64,000 bases of DNA from Lactarius indigo (lineage: Eukaryota; Basidiomycota; Agaricomycetes; Russulales; Russulaceae). Below are positions 23,913-34,397 of this stretch, one piece after another. Under the pieces are notes generated by a model. That model was not told where the DNA came from and did not search any database. It saw nothing but the letters and a program-made list of their open reading frames with translations. The first letter of the stretch is position 1. Each line of letters opens with the position of its first letter. The stretch lies in NCBI GenBank assembly GCA_025766275.1, contig JAFKAC010000023.1, positions 248,001-312,000 on the forward strand. Direction: 5' to 3'. The position numbers and the translations under genes were made by a program.

Positions 23913-25139
23913 CACCACGCAGCTCTATGCGGAGCGACCCCCAGCTCCCCCTCACCCAGCACACACAATTGGCGGCCGCTCCCCACAAGACATCCTCACC
24001 GGCGTCGACATAAGCAGGGAGAAGAAGTCCAAACAAGTTATTTTCGACTCAGAGAAAGGAGAAGACTCATACCTGAACACCTTCGAAATTCAGGAGCGGG
24101 CAGACAAAGTCCTAGCAGACATTCTTCCCCCCCCACCAGAAGGCGCTAAAGTAGAGCAGGTCATCAAGCTCAGAAATGGGAGCCTTATCCTCCAATTCGC
24201 ATCAAAAGAAGCGGCGGACTGGTTCAAAACCCCCATCAATGAGCTTGAGTTCACAAGGAAGTTCGACTCTGGACTTTCCGTCAGGGAGACAACCTTCCCC
24301 ATTGTCGTCCCCAGAATCCCGACTACCTTCGACCCGTCCAAACCCAGCCACCTCAGAGAAATAGAAGAAGTCAACCGACTCCCGGAGAATACCTTGAGGA
24401 GAGCCAAATGGATCAAACCTGAACAAAGGCGATCACAAGGCCAAAGATTCGCCTACGCCGTTTTCTCCCTCTCATCCGCCGCGTTAGCTAATAGAATAAT
24501 CAAGGACGGCTTATACGTATGCAGCGTCAGGACGTTCCCCAAAAAGCTGAAGCACGAACCCAAACAATGCATGAAGTGCAGGAAATGGGGGCACTACGCA
24601 ACCAACTGCCATGCCATACACGACACCTGTGGCACCTGCGGCGAACAGCACAAAACCAGGGACTGCAAAACGGAAGGAAAACGCTACTGCGTTTCATGCA
24701 AGTCAGACACACACGCCAGCTGGGATCGAGATTGTCCGGCCTTCCTCAGGAAGTGCGACGACTACAACGGGTACCACCCCGAAAACAACCTAGTATTTTT
24801 CCCAACCGACGAGGACTGGACGCTAACCCTGCAACCCGACAGGCTTCCCCTTGACGACAAATTCCCAGAAAAATACCGGGTGGGATCTCTCCCCACTCTC
24901 CACAGCGGAACACGCCACCCACCAACACGTCAAATACAGAAGCATAAGAAGCGTCCGACCAAAGGCAAAGTAGACGACCAGGCAATAATCGAAGACTTCT
25001 TCGGGAAGGTGGTAGACTCCCTCCCACGGGCGCCGCATCCTCTACCACCCAAACCCTACACAGACGAAGAAGACTACGACATCCACTTCGAGGGAGACAT
25101 AAACGACTTGCCAGCGGATTTCCTCCAGACCCCTAACAT

Positions 25140-28100
25140 ATGAATTTACACGACCTAACCAAGGAACGCAAGAACCTCGCAATCTGGCAGCAAAACATCA
25201 ACAAATCCCCATCATGTCAGCACGGACTTATCAGCAGCGGCAAGCTGGTAAGCCTTGGCATCGACATCATAGCACTACAAGAACCGTCCATCAACTTCCT
25301 CAACAAATCCATCGCCTCGAAAGACTGGGTGCCCATCTACCCCTCAATGCACGAAACACAACCAAATAAGACGCGTTCAGTCATTCTAATACAAGGCGAT
25401 ATACTCACAGAAACTTGGGAACAGATCGAATTCCCGTCAGGTGATGTCACGGCCCTGCGCGTGAAGGAAAGTTGGGGGACGCTCTCGATCTTCAACATCT
25501 ACAATGACTGCGAACACGACGACACCCTCAAGGCGCTGACCGCCTACCACAGAAAACACAAGCAGTACATTCTAGGCAACGACTCCTCCAAGCAAAACCA
25601 CCACCTGATCTGGCTAGGCGACTTTAACCGCCACCACCCGTACTGGGATAGCCCGGAGGACAGTAGGCTCTTCAAGCCAGACGCGATCCACGCAGCGGAA
25701 CTGCTCCTCAAAAGCGTAGCCGACCTGGGAATGGACATGGCGTTAGCCAAGGGTACCCCTACCCACGTCCACCACGTCACTAAAAAATGGACAAGACTGG
25801 ACAACGTGTTCATGACAGACCACAGTCTTGACGCGGTGATCTCATGCGACACTCTCCCCGAGGCGCAGGGAGTAAACTCGGATCACATCCCTATTATCAC
25901 CGTCATTGACATCGAGCTGACGAAAGCCCCCGCACAGGCCACCAGGAACTTTAGGGACGTCGATTGGGACGACTTCCACAAATCACTGGAGGAAAAGATA
26001 ACGAAGATGGGCGTTCCCAACCTGATAACCTCCCAATCACATCTAGACGTTGAATGCGATAGGCTGACTACCGCTATACAGGAAACTATCACGGCTGAAG
26101 TCCCCATCACGATCATCAACACAAAATCAAAACGTTGGTGGACGAAAGAGCTCAAAGCTCTGCGCAAAGAAACAGAGAAACTCGGAAGAGCAGCACACAA
26201 ATACAGAGACCAACCGGACCATCAAATTCACGTCTCTTACAAGCTCACCCGCAGAAAATACGATAAGGCTATTCAGTACACAAAACAACACCACTGGAGG
26301 GACTGGCTGGAGAAAGCGACCGACCCAGACATCTGGACGGCACACAGGTACATTTCAGCGCCGGCAAGTGACGGGGGAAAGACCAGGATCCCCTCTCTAA
26401 AGATACAAACCGGCTCGGGCGAAACAACCGTAAGTCAAAACACGGAAAAAAGTGCAGCCCTGGCCAGAACGTTCTTCCCCTGCAAACCACCAGACCCGCC
26501 CGCAGACCCAACCAGCCCCACGTACCCCACTCCAATCGGCACGATGAAGACCATAACCAAGGAACAAATTCGGAAACACATCGCACGGCTAAGCCCCTAC
26601 AAGGCCCCAGGCCCTGACGGGATTCCTAATATCGTCTTGATCAAAAGCGCTGACATCATCGTCAACAGGCTCTGGGCGATATACAACGCCATCGTTAACA
26701 AAGGATTGTACTTCAACCCTTGGAAAACATTTACGACAGTTGTACTGAGAAAACCGGGCAAACCGAGATATGATATTCCCAAGGCCTATAGGCCTATCGC
26801 TCTCCTGAACACGCTCGCGAAAGTACTGACGTCCATAATGGCTGAGCAACTTTCCTACTACACTGAGAAGCACCAACTCCTCCCTCAACACCACTACGGT
26901 GGACGCCCAGCTCGCACGACAACGGACGCGATGCACCTGCTCACGATCCGGATCAAGGACGCATGGAGAAGGAAAGAAGTCGCTTCAGTACTCCTCCTGG
27001 ATATAGAAGGAGCCTTCCCCAACGCCGTCAATGAGAAGCTAATACATAACATGAAAAAACGTCGAGTACCAGATAAATTAGTGAAATTCACCCAGAACCT
27101 ACTCCGGAACCGTTTCACTACGCTGAAATTCGACGATTTCATTTCAGATAACATCCCGATCAACAACGGAATAGGACAGGGCGACCCCCTGTCCATGATA
27201 CTCTACCAATACTACAACGCCGACATCCTAGACATCCCAAACAAAGATAGCAAATCAGCAATCGCATATGTGGATGACGCGATCCTAATCGCCACGGGGG
27301 AAAACTTCACCGTCACACATAACACGCTATCAGACATGATGACAAGGAAAGGCGGAGCAATCGAATGGTCTAATACCCATAACTCTCGCTTCGAGTTCAG
27401 CAAACTCGCACTGATTGACTTCGCTCATCAGAACTGCAAGAAGCAAAGAACTCCCATGAAACTGCTCGACACCACGCTCATCCCGTCGAAACATGCGAAG
27501 TACCTAGGAGTATATTTCGATCAACACCTCAACTGGGGCGTACAGCACAACCACGCCCTAGAAAAGGGCATGAAATGGGCCGGACAGATCAGAAGGGCGG
27601 CCGCCCCAAGCTGGGGTATCACACCGAAATACGCAAGAAGGTTGTACCAGAGCGTAGCAATCCCCCGCATCCTATACGCGGTCGACGTATGGGGAAGCGC
27701 GGAAGGTCGCACCAAGGAAACTGCAAACCCTGAAAGAGCAATAAGGCGCGGGAGCAAATTCGCGACCATCCAAAGGGCTGGAGCCCTGGCAATTACTGGA
27801 GGCTTAAGGACATCGCCCACCGACGTCCTAGACGCACACGCTTTCATCTTACCGATAAAACTCGAAACTGAAAAGCACCTCCACAGGGCGGCAACTCGCT
27901 ACGCGACTCTTCCAAAAGAGCACCCGCTCTACAGCCCCGCAAAAAGATGCGCAAACTACAGAACAAAGAAACACAAATCACCCCTGCACCACCTCATGCA
28001 GACGTTCTCAATCAAGCCGCAAACGTTCGAAAAGATCCCCACAGTCTTTCATGACCCAGCCCTCTCCCATAAGCGTCCCTTCAGACTAGACATAGCCAAG

Positions 28101-29093
28101 GACAAAGAAGCTTCAATAGAAGCTGACAAGAATGGAGCAGAGGTAATAAAAATATACACCGACGGCTCAGCACACAACGGAACGGTAGGAGCGGCAGCGA
28201 TACTGGTCAGAGCAGGCAAAGAAACGAGAGCGCTCCACTACCACCTGGGCCAAATAGAGCATCACACGGTCTTCGAGGCGGAACTGGTAGGCCTCCTACT
28301 AGGACTCCACCTCATCAAGACCGAAAAGAACAACAAAACCAGCATCGCACTGGGAGTAGACAACCAAGCGGCGATCTCAGTGGTAACCTCACCACGCAGC
28401 AGCTCGGGGCACTCCCTAGCCGACCTCTTTCGCACAACAGCGTCAAAGCTACGCAAAAATGGGGGGCCCAAGCTCTCGCTCACGATACGCTGGACGGCTG
28501 GACATGTAAATATACAAGGCAACGAAAAAGCAGACGAAGAAGCCAAAGAGGCTGCCGGAGGAAAATCATCGCCACCCGCCGCCCTACCGCCACACCTACG
28601 CCAGCCCCTCAAGATCAACAAATCCGCGTCAAGACAGCACTTCAAAGAGAAACTCAAAGCCTGGTGGAAGGGCGACTGGCAAGCGTCAACACGAGCTCAC
28701 AGACTTAATCAGATAGACGTATCACTACCCTCCCCTAAATTCCTGAAACTGACGAGCGACCCCAATCTATCTAGAAAGGGAGCAAGCTGGCTGTTCCAAC
28801 TGAGATCGGGACATTTCCCACTCAATGCCTACCTATTCAGATTCAAAAGAGCGGAAAGTGCCAGCTGCCCGGCATGCGGACACAGCCCTGAAACTCCACA
28901 GCACTTCATCCTGGATTGCCCAGCGTACGCACACGAGCGCTGGACTCTATTCAAGAAAAGAAAGGCGACGGAAGGGTCATACGCAAAGATACTACAAGAC
29001 CCCAAGTCGATCATCCCACTGATCAAGTACATACAAGACTCAGGAAGATTCGCGCAAGGAGAAGCAACATCAAATGTAGGAGGCAGGAAATAG
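25140..29093 (+). CDS. LINE ORF2: endonuclease, reverse transcriptase, RNase H
   Basis: This is an uninterrupted 1317-residue protein that nicks the target and copies element RNA there. An exonuclease-endonuclease-phosphatase domain fills about residues 10-250: ALQEPSI, LGDFNRHHPYWD, RLDNVFMTD and catalytic SDH at 247-249. Reverse transcriptase motifs follow: YKAPGPDGIPN, YRPIALLNTLAKVL, LLLDIEGAFPNAV, GIGQGDPLS and YVDD at 710-713. An RNase H domain starts at about 1003 (YTDGS with Asp1008, FEAELVGLLLGL, VDNQAAI, WTAGHVNIQGNEKAD). The C-terminus has a CPACGHSPETPQHFILDC knuckle. The start ATG overlaps the ORF1 stop as ATGA, which suggests translation by termination and reinitiation. No catalytic residue is visibly missing. 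Confidence 0.95.
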   Translation: MNLHDLTKERKNLAIWQQNINKSPSCQHGLISSGKLVSLGIDIIALQEPSINFLNKSIASKDWVPIYPSMHETQPNKTRSVILIQGDILTETWEQIEFPSGDVTALRVKESWGTLSIFNIYNDCEHDDTLKALTAYHRKHKQYILGNDSSKQNHHLIWLGDFNRHHPYWDSPEDSRLFKPDAIHAAELLLKSVADLGMDMALAKGTPTHVHHVTKKWTRLDNVFMTDHSLDAVISCDTLPEAQGVNSDHIPIITVIDIELTKAPAQATRNFRDVDWDDFHKSLEEKITKMGVPNLITSQSHLDVECDRLTTAIQETITAEVPITIINTKSKRWWTKELKALRKETEKLGRAAHKYRDQPDHQIHVSYKLTRRKYDKAIQYTKQHHWRDWLEKATDPDIWTAHRYISAPASDGGKTRIPSLKIQTGSGETTVSQNTEKSAALARTFFPCKPPDPPADPTSPTYPTPIGTMKTITKEQIRKHIARLSPYKAPGPDGIPNIVLIKSADIIVNRLWAIYNAIVNKGLYFNPWKTFTTVVLRKPGKPRYDIPKAYRPIALLNTLAKVLTSIMAEQLSYYTEKHQLLPQHHYGGRPARTTTDAMHLLTIRIKDAWRRKEVASVLLLDIEGAFPNAVNEKLIHNMKKRRVPDKLVKFTQNLLRNRFTTLKFDDFISDNIPINNGIGQGDPLSMILYQYYNADILDIPNKDSKSAIAYVDDAILIATGENFTVTHNTLSDMMTRKGGAIEWSNTHNSRFEFSKLALIDFAHQNCKKQRTPMKLLDTTLIPSKHAKYLGVYFDQHLNWGVQHNHALEKGMKWAGQIRRAAAPSWGITPKYARRLYQSVAIPRILYAVDVWGSAEGRTKETANPERAIRRGSKFATIQRAGALAITGGLRTSPTDVLDAHAFILPIKLETEKHLHRAATRYATLPKEHPLYSPAKRCANYRTKKHKSPLHHLMQTFSIKPQTFEKIPTVFHDPALSHKRPFRLDIAKDKEASIEADKNGAEVIKIYTDGSAHNGTVGAAAILVRAGKETRALHYHLGQIEHHTVFEAELVGLLLGLHLIKTEKNNKTSIALGVDNQAAISVVTSPRSSSGHSLADLFRTTASKLRKNGGPKLSLTIRWTAGHVNIQGNEKADEEAKEAAGGKSSPPAALPPHLRQPLKINKSASRQHFKEKLKAWWKGDWQASTRAHRLNQIDVSLPSPKFLKLTSDPNLSRKGASWLFQLRSGHFPLNAYLFRFKRAESASCPACGHSPETPQHFILDCPAYAHERWTLFKKRKATEGSYAKILQDPKSIIPLIKYIQDSGRFAQGEATSNVGGRK

Positions 29094-29523
29094 AGAAATG
29101 AAACGACAAGAGTACGGAATAAGGAGACATGGTTACACGATCCCGAATCCCACACCCACCGCAACCTCCCCCCATTCATCCACCCTTCAACAACCTATCC
29201 CCACGACTCGCCGGACCCAGCGGGCCCACTCAAGACACGCTGAGCAAAGCGGAAGATGTAGGAGCAAGCCCCATACACGCCAACAAGACCGCGCAAGATC
29301 CACATCGCGGCTCGCACCTCACGCCAAGGCGGAATACTGCCCCTCTTTACTCAACGCTTGACGGGAAGCCAAGCCACTCCCAACCGGGAGTGGGGGGGAC
29401 ATACGATACACAGACCCTTACGGACGCGTACTTCATATCTGTAGCAGACACGTAGACTCGTGCTACATAGGGTAGTAGGCCCCAAGGCGCACGTAAATGG
29501 ATTCAAAAAAAAAAAAAAAAAAA
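29094..29523 (+). other. LINE 3' region and A-tail
   Basis: It follows the ORF2 stop and ends in 19 A residues at 29505-29523. It holds a 108-codon Pro-rich open frame (29129-29455) that shows no domain and is probably chance. Confidence 0.75.
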
Positions 29524-29534
29524 GAGGACCACCC
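29521..29534. repeat. target-site duplication of the LINE, right copy
   Basis: Identical to 16748-16761. The A residues at 29521-29523 cannot be assigned between tail and duplication. Confidence 0.85.
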
Positions 29535-29593
29535 AAGGGACCACCAGCCCAATAATATAATCCCGGGATCACAATCGATTGTGTTTGACACGC

Positions 29594-30486
29594 TCATTTA
29601 TTGCCTCTTTGATGTCTTCTCAGTATTATTTGTCTCACATTGGTCATGTCACTTGTACTATTAGCATCTTTTGTAACGTGGGTCAGTAACAAGTATTCAC
29701 CGAAGGGGAGGCAGTCGCGGGTTGCATCTTGTGTTGCATTCCGTAAGTGGCACAGTATTTGGGGGTCGTTCTGTGAAGTGATGTTTGCGGGGTCATGCCT
29801 GAGGACCTTGGCCTTCTCGAAGTTCTCGTACTTAAGCCGAAATTCTTCCACCGTGCTTCCATTTATTCTGTGGCCAACGTACCCAAGACAAAGACCCTCG
29901 CCCAGGGACACTACGTTTGTACCTAAAGGGGATCCTATGGTAATATCTAGTGCAGATGGCCCACTTTGAAGCAAGGCAAACGTCTGCGGTGGGCTGGTTG
30001 TATTGTATGTCCGAGTCAGGCGCCGAGAGACATGTGATGAGATGAGTTCTACGATCTCTTACCAGTTCCAGGGATCTCCGAACCCTTCGCGAGTTTGTGC
30101 ATCACAGGAGTGGGCTCCGGAGTACATTGATCTCGACGTGCCTTTAATCAATGAGAAGAGGTCGCCGCCATTTGTTCGGATCTAGAATGGACGTCGAGTG
30201 TCGGCGAAGAGGCTGCACCAGGCGGCGTTCTTTGTCTCCGCACAGACGGAGTCCGGTCCCTGTAATCGGACGCGAAGACATGGCCGGCGGTTAAGCGGAG
30301 CGCCCTGTAGATACTAGTGGGGCAAAGCCGCACTATCTCGGGCCACAGAGCCATGTTGGAGCATGCTCCAGTTTTTCGTCCTTTGTTTTCTTCAATCAAA
30401 ATGTGATGGGGCCAAACTTTAGTACTCCAAGACTCTCGGCGGACGTGCAACCCGCCTTCCGTTAAAAATGGAACCTCAGGAGACAT
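29594..30486 (-). CDS. hypothetical protein, 241 aa
   Basis: A three-exon model fits splice phase: 30486-30280 (69 codons), 30181-30063 and 29993-29594, summing to 241 codons plus stop. The middle exon reads IRTNGGDLFSLIKGTSRSMY and joins at FGDPWN-C to PPQTFALLQSGPSALDITIG. The last exon has VSLGEGLCLGYVGHRINGST, then VEEFRLKYENFEKAKVLRHD. I do not recognise a family. No signal peptide or membrane segment is evident. The gene is head-to-head with the SDR, with 51 bases between the two proposed ATGs; the first exon is the least certain part. Confidence 0.55.
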
Positions 30487-30537
30487 GGAATTTGCTTGCG
30501 CACTCCCTCGCCTTTTTTTTTTTTAACCCACTTACCC

Positions 30538-31765
30538 ATGGCTCCCTGGGACATATGCGAAGGTAACGACGAAGGGCTCCCCGTCACCCACCACGACGAG
30601 TGCGTAGTACCTTAACCCATCGAACAGCGCCGTCCAATAGTCTCACCCCTCACAGCGTCTATCCCGCCATCGACCCGCAACCGCTCTACGCCGCCCAGGC
30701 CTACCGAGGCAAAGTCGTGCTCGTCACCGGCGCGTCGCGCGGGATCGGGCAGGAGATAGCCCTGCAGTACGCGCGTGCGGGAGCGGCGCTCGCGATAGTG
30801 GCGCGGTCTGAAGAATCGCTCGACGAGACGAAGCGCGCGATCCTCCTGGCACTGGCCGATGCCGGTGCCAGTGGCGCGGAGTCTAAAGTGCTGGCGCTCG
30901 CTGCGGACGTGCGTGATGCGCAGAGCGCAGCAAGGGTGGTGTGGGCTGTGCTTGCGCGCTTCGGGAAGCTCGATATCCTCATCGCCAACGCGGGTGCGAT
31001 ATCCCCAGTGGAACAGAGTGAGTGTGTGCGAGCGAGAATATAAGCACGGCGTTATTACTGTTGTTGGCTGAAAATCAAGACCTGCCGCAGCGCTACACCA
31101 GAAGGACCCGGATTTGTGGTGGAACACGTTTGAGGTCAACGTCCGCGGGGCGTTCAACTTTTTCCAGTGCGGTATTGCTGCGGCTGCCAACCTTGACTTT
31201 TTATTTTTGCTCAACTCTTGATTAGTGCCGCGGCGACCGCGTTGGAACAGAGCCGTGGGTACTACGTGGCTATTTCCTCGGTCGGAGCCCAGATCCGTAA
31301 CCCGGGAACCAGCGACGCGAACATGTCGAAGCACGCCGTGAATCGCCTGATCGAGTTCATCGTACTCGGTTCGTTGTACAAACTGCTTTGCTTTGCTTGC
31401 TGGACACAACAGCCTATATATGCGTTCGCAGAGTATCCCAGAGTACGCGCGTTTGCGCTTGCGCCTGGGGTCGTCCGCACACGGCTGTCCGTCGAGGCCG
31501 GCGCCGGTGTGTTCCCCGATAAGATCGCGCTTCCCGCGGCGACGAGCCTCTATCTCACGTCCGGGCGCGCCGATTGGCTCTCTGGAAGGTCCGTGGGAGA
31601 ATCCACGTGTGATATCATTCACGGTTTGCTTGCGGCTCATACATACATACCCCCGCCAGATACTACTCCTCAAATTGGGACATTGCAGAGGTAGAACGGG
31701 ATTGGAAAGACGCGATCCTCGAGCGGAAAGGGCTCGTGAACGTGTTGAATATTCCTAAACTCTAA
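30538..31765 (+). CDS. short-chain dehydrogenase/reductase, catalytic Tyr replaced
   Basis: Six exons: 30538-30562, 30628-31017, 31091-31166, 31226-31368, 31432-31588, 31660-31765, giving 298 residues with all phases consistent. The classical SDR fold is clear: nucleotide-binding TGASRGIG at 42-49, a DV acidic turn, NAG at 129-131, ISS at 180-182, and PGVVRTRLS after the active site. The YxxxK motif reads ANMSK (195-199): Lys is kept but the catalytic Tyr is Ala. The enzyme should therefore be inactive or use another acid, although the fold and nucleotide site look intact. The tail ends VERDWKDAILERKGLVNVLN. The start was chosen because its 25-base first exon splices in phase at 30628. Confidence 0.88.
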
Positions 31766-31792
31766 AGTGGAATGTCAGTGCCTGTATGTATG

Positions 31793-31818
31793 GTATGGTA
31801 TGGTATGGTATGGTATGG
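31793..31818. repeat. (GGTAT)n microsatellite
   Basis: Four to five TATGG units lie just downstream of the SDR stop codon. Confidence 0.8.
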
Positions 31819-32630
31819 ATCGGATTGATTGTATATTTGCCTTGGAATTTGCCGCCTACCATGGGCCGCAATCGAGCCCACGGACGGTTGAGGTGGTGGC
31901 GGTACTCATGTTCGGTCCCGGTCCGCAAAGCATGCGTGCCCTTTCGAGTGTCGGTCGCGCAAATCATTCCCACGCCGACAGACAACAAGGATACTACAAT
32001 TGCATCCCATCCATGCCCGCACGCGTAGATACGACTGGATTATGAACGCCTTTGGGGGAGTAGCACGCGTGCGTGGGGTAGCGTCGACGCGAATTGGAAG
32101 AGGCGCAATCGGTAAGAGCGTGCGTCGAGACTAGTATCACAAGGAAAGTGAATGATAGTGATGAACAAAGCAAAGGGAGCTTGGGGGTTTTTTTTCCACT
32201 TCCGCTACGCGACGGTCGGTCGGGGCACTAGTAATATTTGCTGACGTGGGTGCTGTATTAGGGCACACACTTGCATGTATGCATGCATACTTAACACCTT
32301 GCCCTCACATTCTTGGCGGTGCTTTGAAGATTGGGCTGGTGATGATGCATGATGTACGAATCTAGAGAGCTCGGCGCTTGCACTGGCAGTCGGTTGTATT
32401 ACGTCATCTAAGCCTTGAGCCACTCGTCTCCCCCAACCAAAAAGGGGCTCATGTATTTGTGTATTTGTGGATGGTGATGACGACGACGACGGATGATGTT
32501 AGTCTACAGCGACAGCGTGAAAAAAAAAAATGCAGCAGCGCGGTCATACAAATACAGAAGTAAGCAAAAAAAAATGCCCGGCAAATTAAAATAGATCATT
32601 CTATTCACCACACCAGGGCGTCAAGGTGCG
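31819..32630. other. intergenic between SDR and mannosyltransferase 3' ends
   Basis: The genes converge here. There are poly-A/T runs near 32190, 32520 and 32568 and no gene. A short low-complexity ATGCATG stretch is at 32275-32290. Confidence 0.45.
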
Positions 32631-34397
32631 TCATTGTCCGATCAGCCTGCCCCACCTCCACAAACATGAATACCCATCATAGTCTATTCAGTCCTGGTCA
32701 ACACAACACCATCATAATAATAAAAGAAAAAAAAGGAACGCACCAAAGTTATGCGCGGGGTCGCACGTACAACGCCCTTGGCGCCATAGTTCCTCTTCGG
32801 AGGGACAGTGCGTGAACGGGGGGTGCTCGTAGCCAATCTCGCGGAAAAAGTGGATGCGGTCCGTTCCCCCGAATAGCGCCGCGGCGATCGAGTGCACTGG
32901 CGCGTCTCCCCACCGCTGTTCGATCCAAACCAAATAAGAGTGTTGAAAGAAGAGATGAAAAGAGACAAGGCGGACCTCGTAGTAGAACCCGCCGCGCGAT
33001 TCGAGGTAATCGAAGAAAGCGGTGTAGGCGGGTCCGCGCCAAAAGTCCATGTCTGCGATCTCAAAGTTGCTCCAAACTAAGTGTGACGTTCAATACGAGA
33101 GTGATGAGGAAGGGAGGGGGATAGGGGGACGTACAGTGGCAGAGGTTGTAGGATTCGCCCCCGTTGTCGGAGATAAAATCCATCGCGCTCTTTGACGAGA
33201 CGAATTCGGGGTGCTCGGTTACGAAATCTGCGGTCATGGCTGTGAGGGACAAACGGTGGATGGAAAGCGGTGGATGAGCATACCGCTTACGGTGGACCAG
33301 AGCGTCTCGATCGTGCGCGAGAACTCGTACAACGTGATCGTGAACCCTAAAATAGGAGGACTCATGAGCAAAGGGTGGAGACGGAAATGGAGTAAAGCAC
33401 GGACCGTATACTTTATTGTTTTTTTGCATAAAGGCGAAGGGGTCAAAGTTCACGTCGCAGTGAAAGCGCGCGCCTGGCCTGCGCGGGGTAGTGTCAGACC
33501 GGCCAGGAGATAAAGAGACAAGAAAGGGGGAGCATACTCAACGCGCCAGTAGTACTTGAAGTTTTGGAGCAGTGGTTGGCGGTAGAAGAACTAGGTAGGG
33601 AACGTGCATCAGTGGGGAATGGAAAGAGGGTACGATGCGAGAAGAGAGTACCCCAGAGTTGAAACGGCACATGTTGCGGTACCTGAATGTATATGCACGT
33701 CAGTCCCACAGGAATGGAGGAGGAGGAGGAAGGGAGACGAACGAGACGCTGCCGCCGTATATGACGTTATCTTCCTCCATCTTGTGCCTTTGTTCCTGGG
33801 CCCGGGTTTCATTGATCCAGTTTGGCTGGTACCAATGCTCGTCCGGGATTTTGCCAAAGTACACCGGCCCCGCGGTAAGGACCGTCACGCGCCTACCGCC
33901 CGATTTATCGATAAGCGGGGACCGTGACTGACAGCGGTAGATTAGGGACGGGGGGAACATACCGCTTAAAGTCCTCGGTAAATGGTTGCTCGTTGAGAAA
34001 GACCCACGGGTAGCGATACTTGCGGTTGAACCGGTCTTCGAGTTCTTTGACGGTGCGGACCGCGCCGTCGACCTCCGAGTTGCGCGAGAGCATGAGGAGC
34101 GTCGCGTTTGCGCGCAGAACCGCACCGAGCTCGCCATAGACGTCTGAAGCGTCGTCCATGATCTCGGCATTGTTGTAGTCGCTCGGGGGAAATTTGCCGC
34201 CGTGCAAGTGCGATGACAGTTTTGGGATGGAGATGATGGGGGTGTAGGCGTGCAGCGTTAGGAGAGCGATGGAGACGATGCAGAGCTGGGTGGAGCAGCG
34301 TCGGAATTCGTATCGTGGTGGTAGGGAATTGAAAGAAACGCACCACAACGGTTGTATAGATCGTGAACGGGCGTGAAAGCCTCATTACTGGGGTCAT
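32631..34397 (-). CDS. KRE2/KTR-family alpha-1,2-mannosyltransferase (GT15), 392 aa
   Basis: Eleven exons: 34397-34344, 34285-33963, 33892-33743, 33682-33652, 33590-33538, 33478-33405, 33346-33284, 33239-33135, 33076-32976, 32915-32744, 32683-32631, summing to 393 codons. It is a type II membrane protein: a short cytosolic tail, then a signal anchor (IYTTVVLCIVSIALLTLHAY). The luminal GT15 domain starts at NATLLMLSRNSEVDGAVRTV and continues LEDRFNRKYRYPWVFLNEQP, YRNMCRFNSGFF, FHCDVNFDPF, ESYNLCHFWSNFEIADMDFW and RWGDAPVHSIAAALF, ending DYDGYSC. It adds mannose from GDP-mannose to N- and O-glycans in the Golgi. All family landmarks are present, so it is probably functional. Confidence 0.95.

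Larger units (their letters stand above)
16955..25143 (+). pseudogene. LINE ORF1 (gag-like, zinc knuckles), interrupted by hAT
   Basis: The reading frame runs 16955-17568 and resumes at 23913-25143. Deleting 17569-23912 joins the two in frame with no stop, giving 614 residues from the ATG at 16955. That is the first ATG in frame inside the element; the frame is open further upstream but that is beyond the left boundary. The hAT entered within codon 205. Three Cys/His knuckles lie in the second part: CMKCRKWGHYATNC, CGTCGEQHKTRDC and CVSCKSDTHASWDRDC. The N-terminal half is Pro/Ser-rich then helical. The product would bind element RNA. ORF1 ends in ATGA, overlapping the ORF2 start by four bases. 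Confidence 0.88.
16762..29523 (+). mobile_element. LINE-type non-LTR retrotransposon, full length, split by a hAT insertion
   Basis: The boundaries are set by a target-site duplication (16748-16761 and 29521-29534) and a 19-base A-tail at 29505-29523. Without the nested hAT and one copy of its duplication the element is about 6.4 kb: a short 5' leader (16762-16954), ORF1 with zinc knuckles, ORF2 with endonuclease, reverse transcriptase and RNase H, and a 3' region of about 410 bases. The domain order fits the fungal Tad/I group of elements; clade assignment needs a tree. It must have inserted before the hAT, which lies inside it. ORF2 is open throughout, so the copy is young. Confidence 0.9.
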
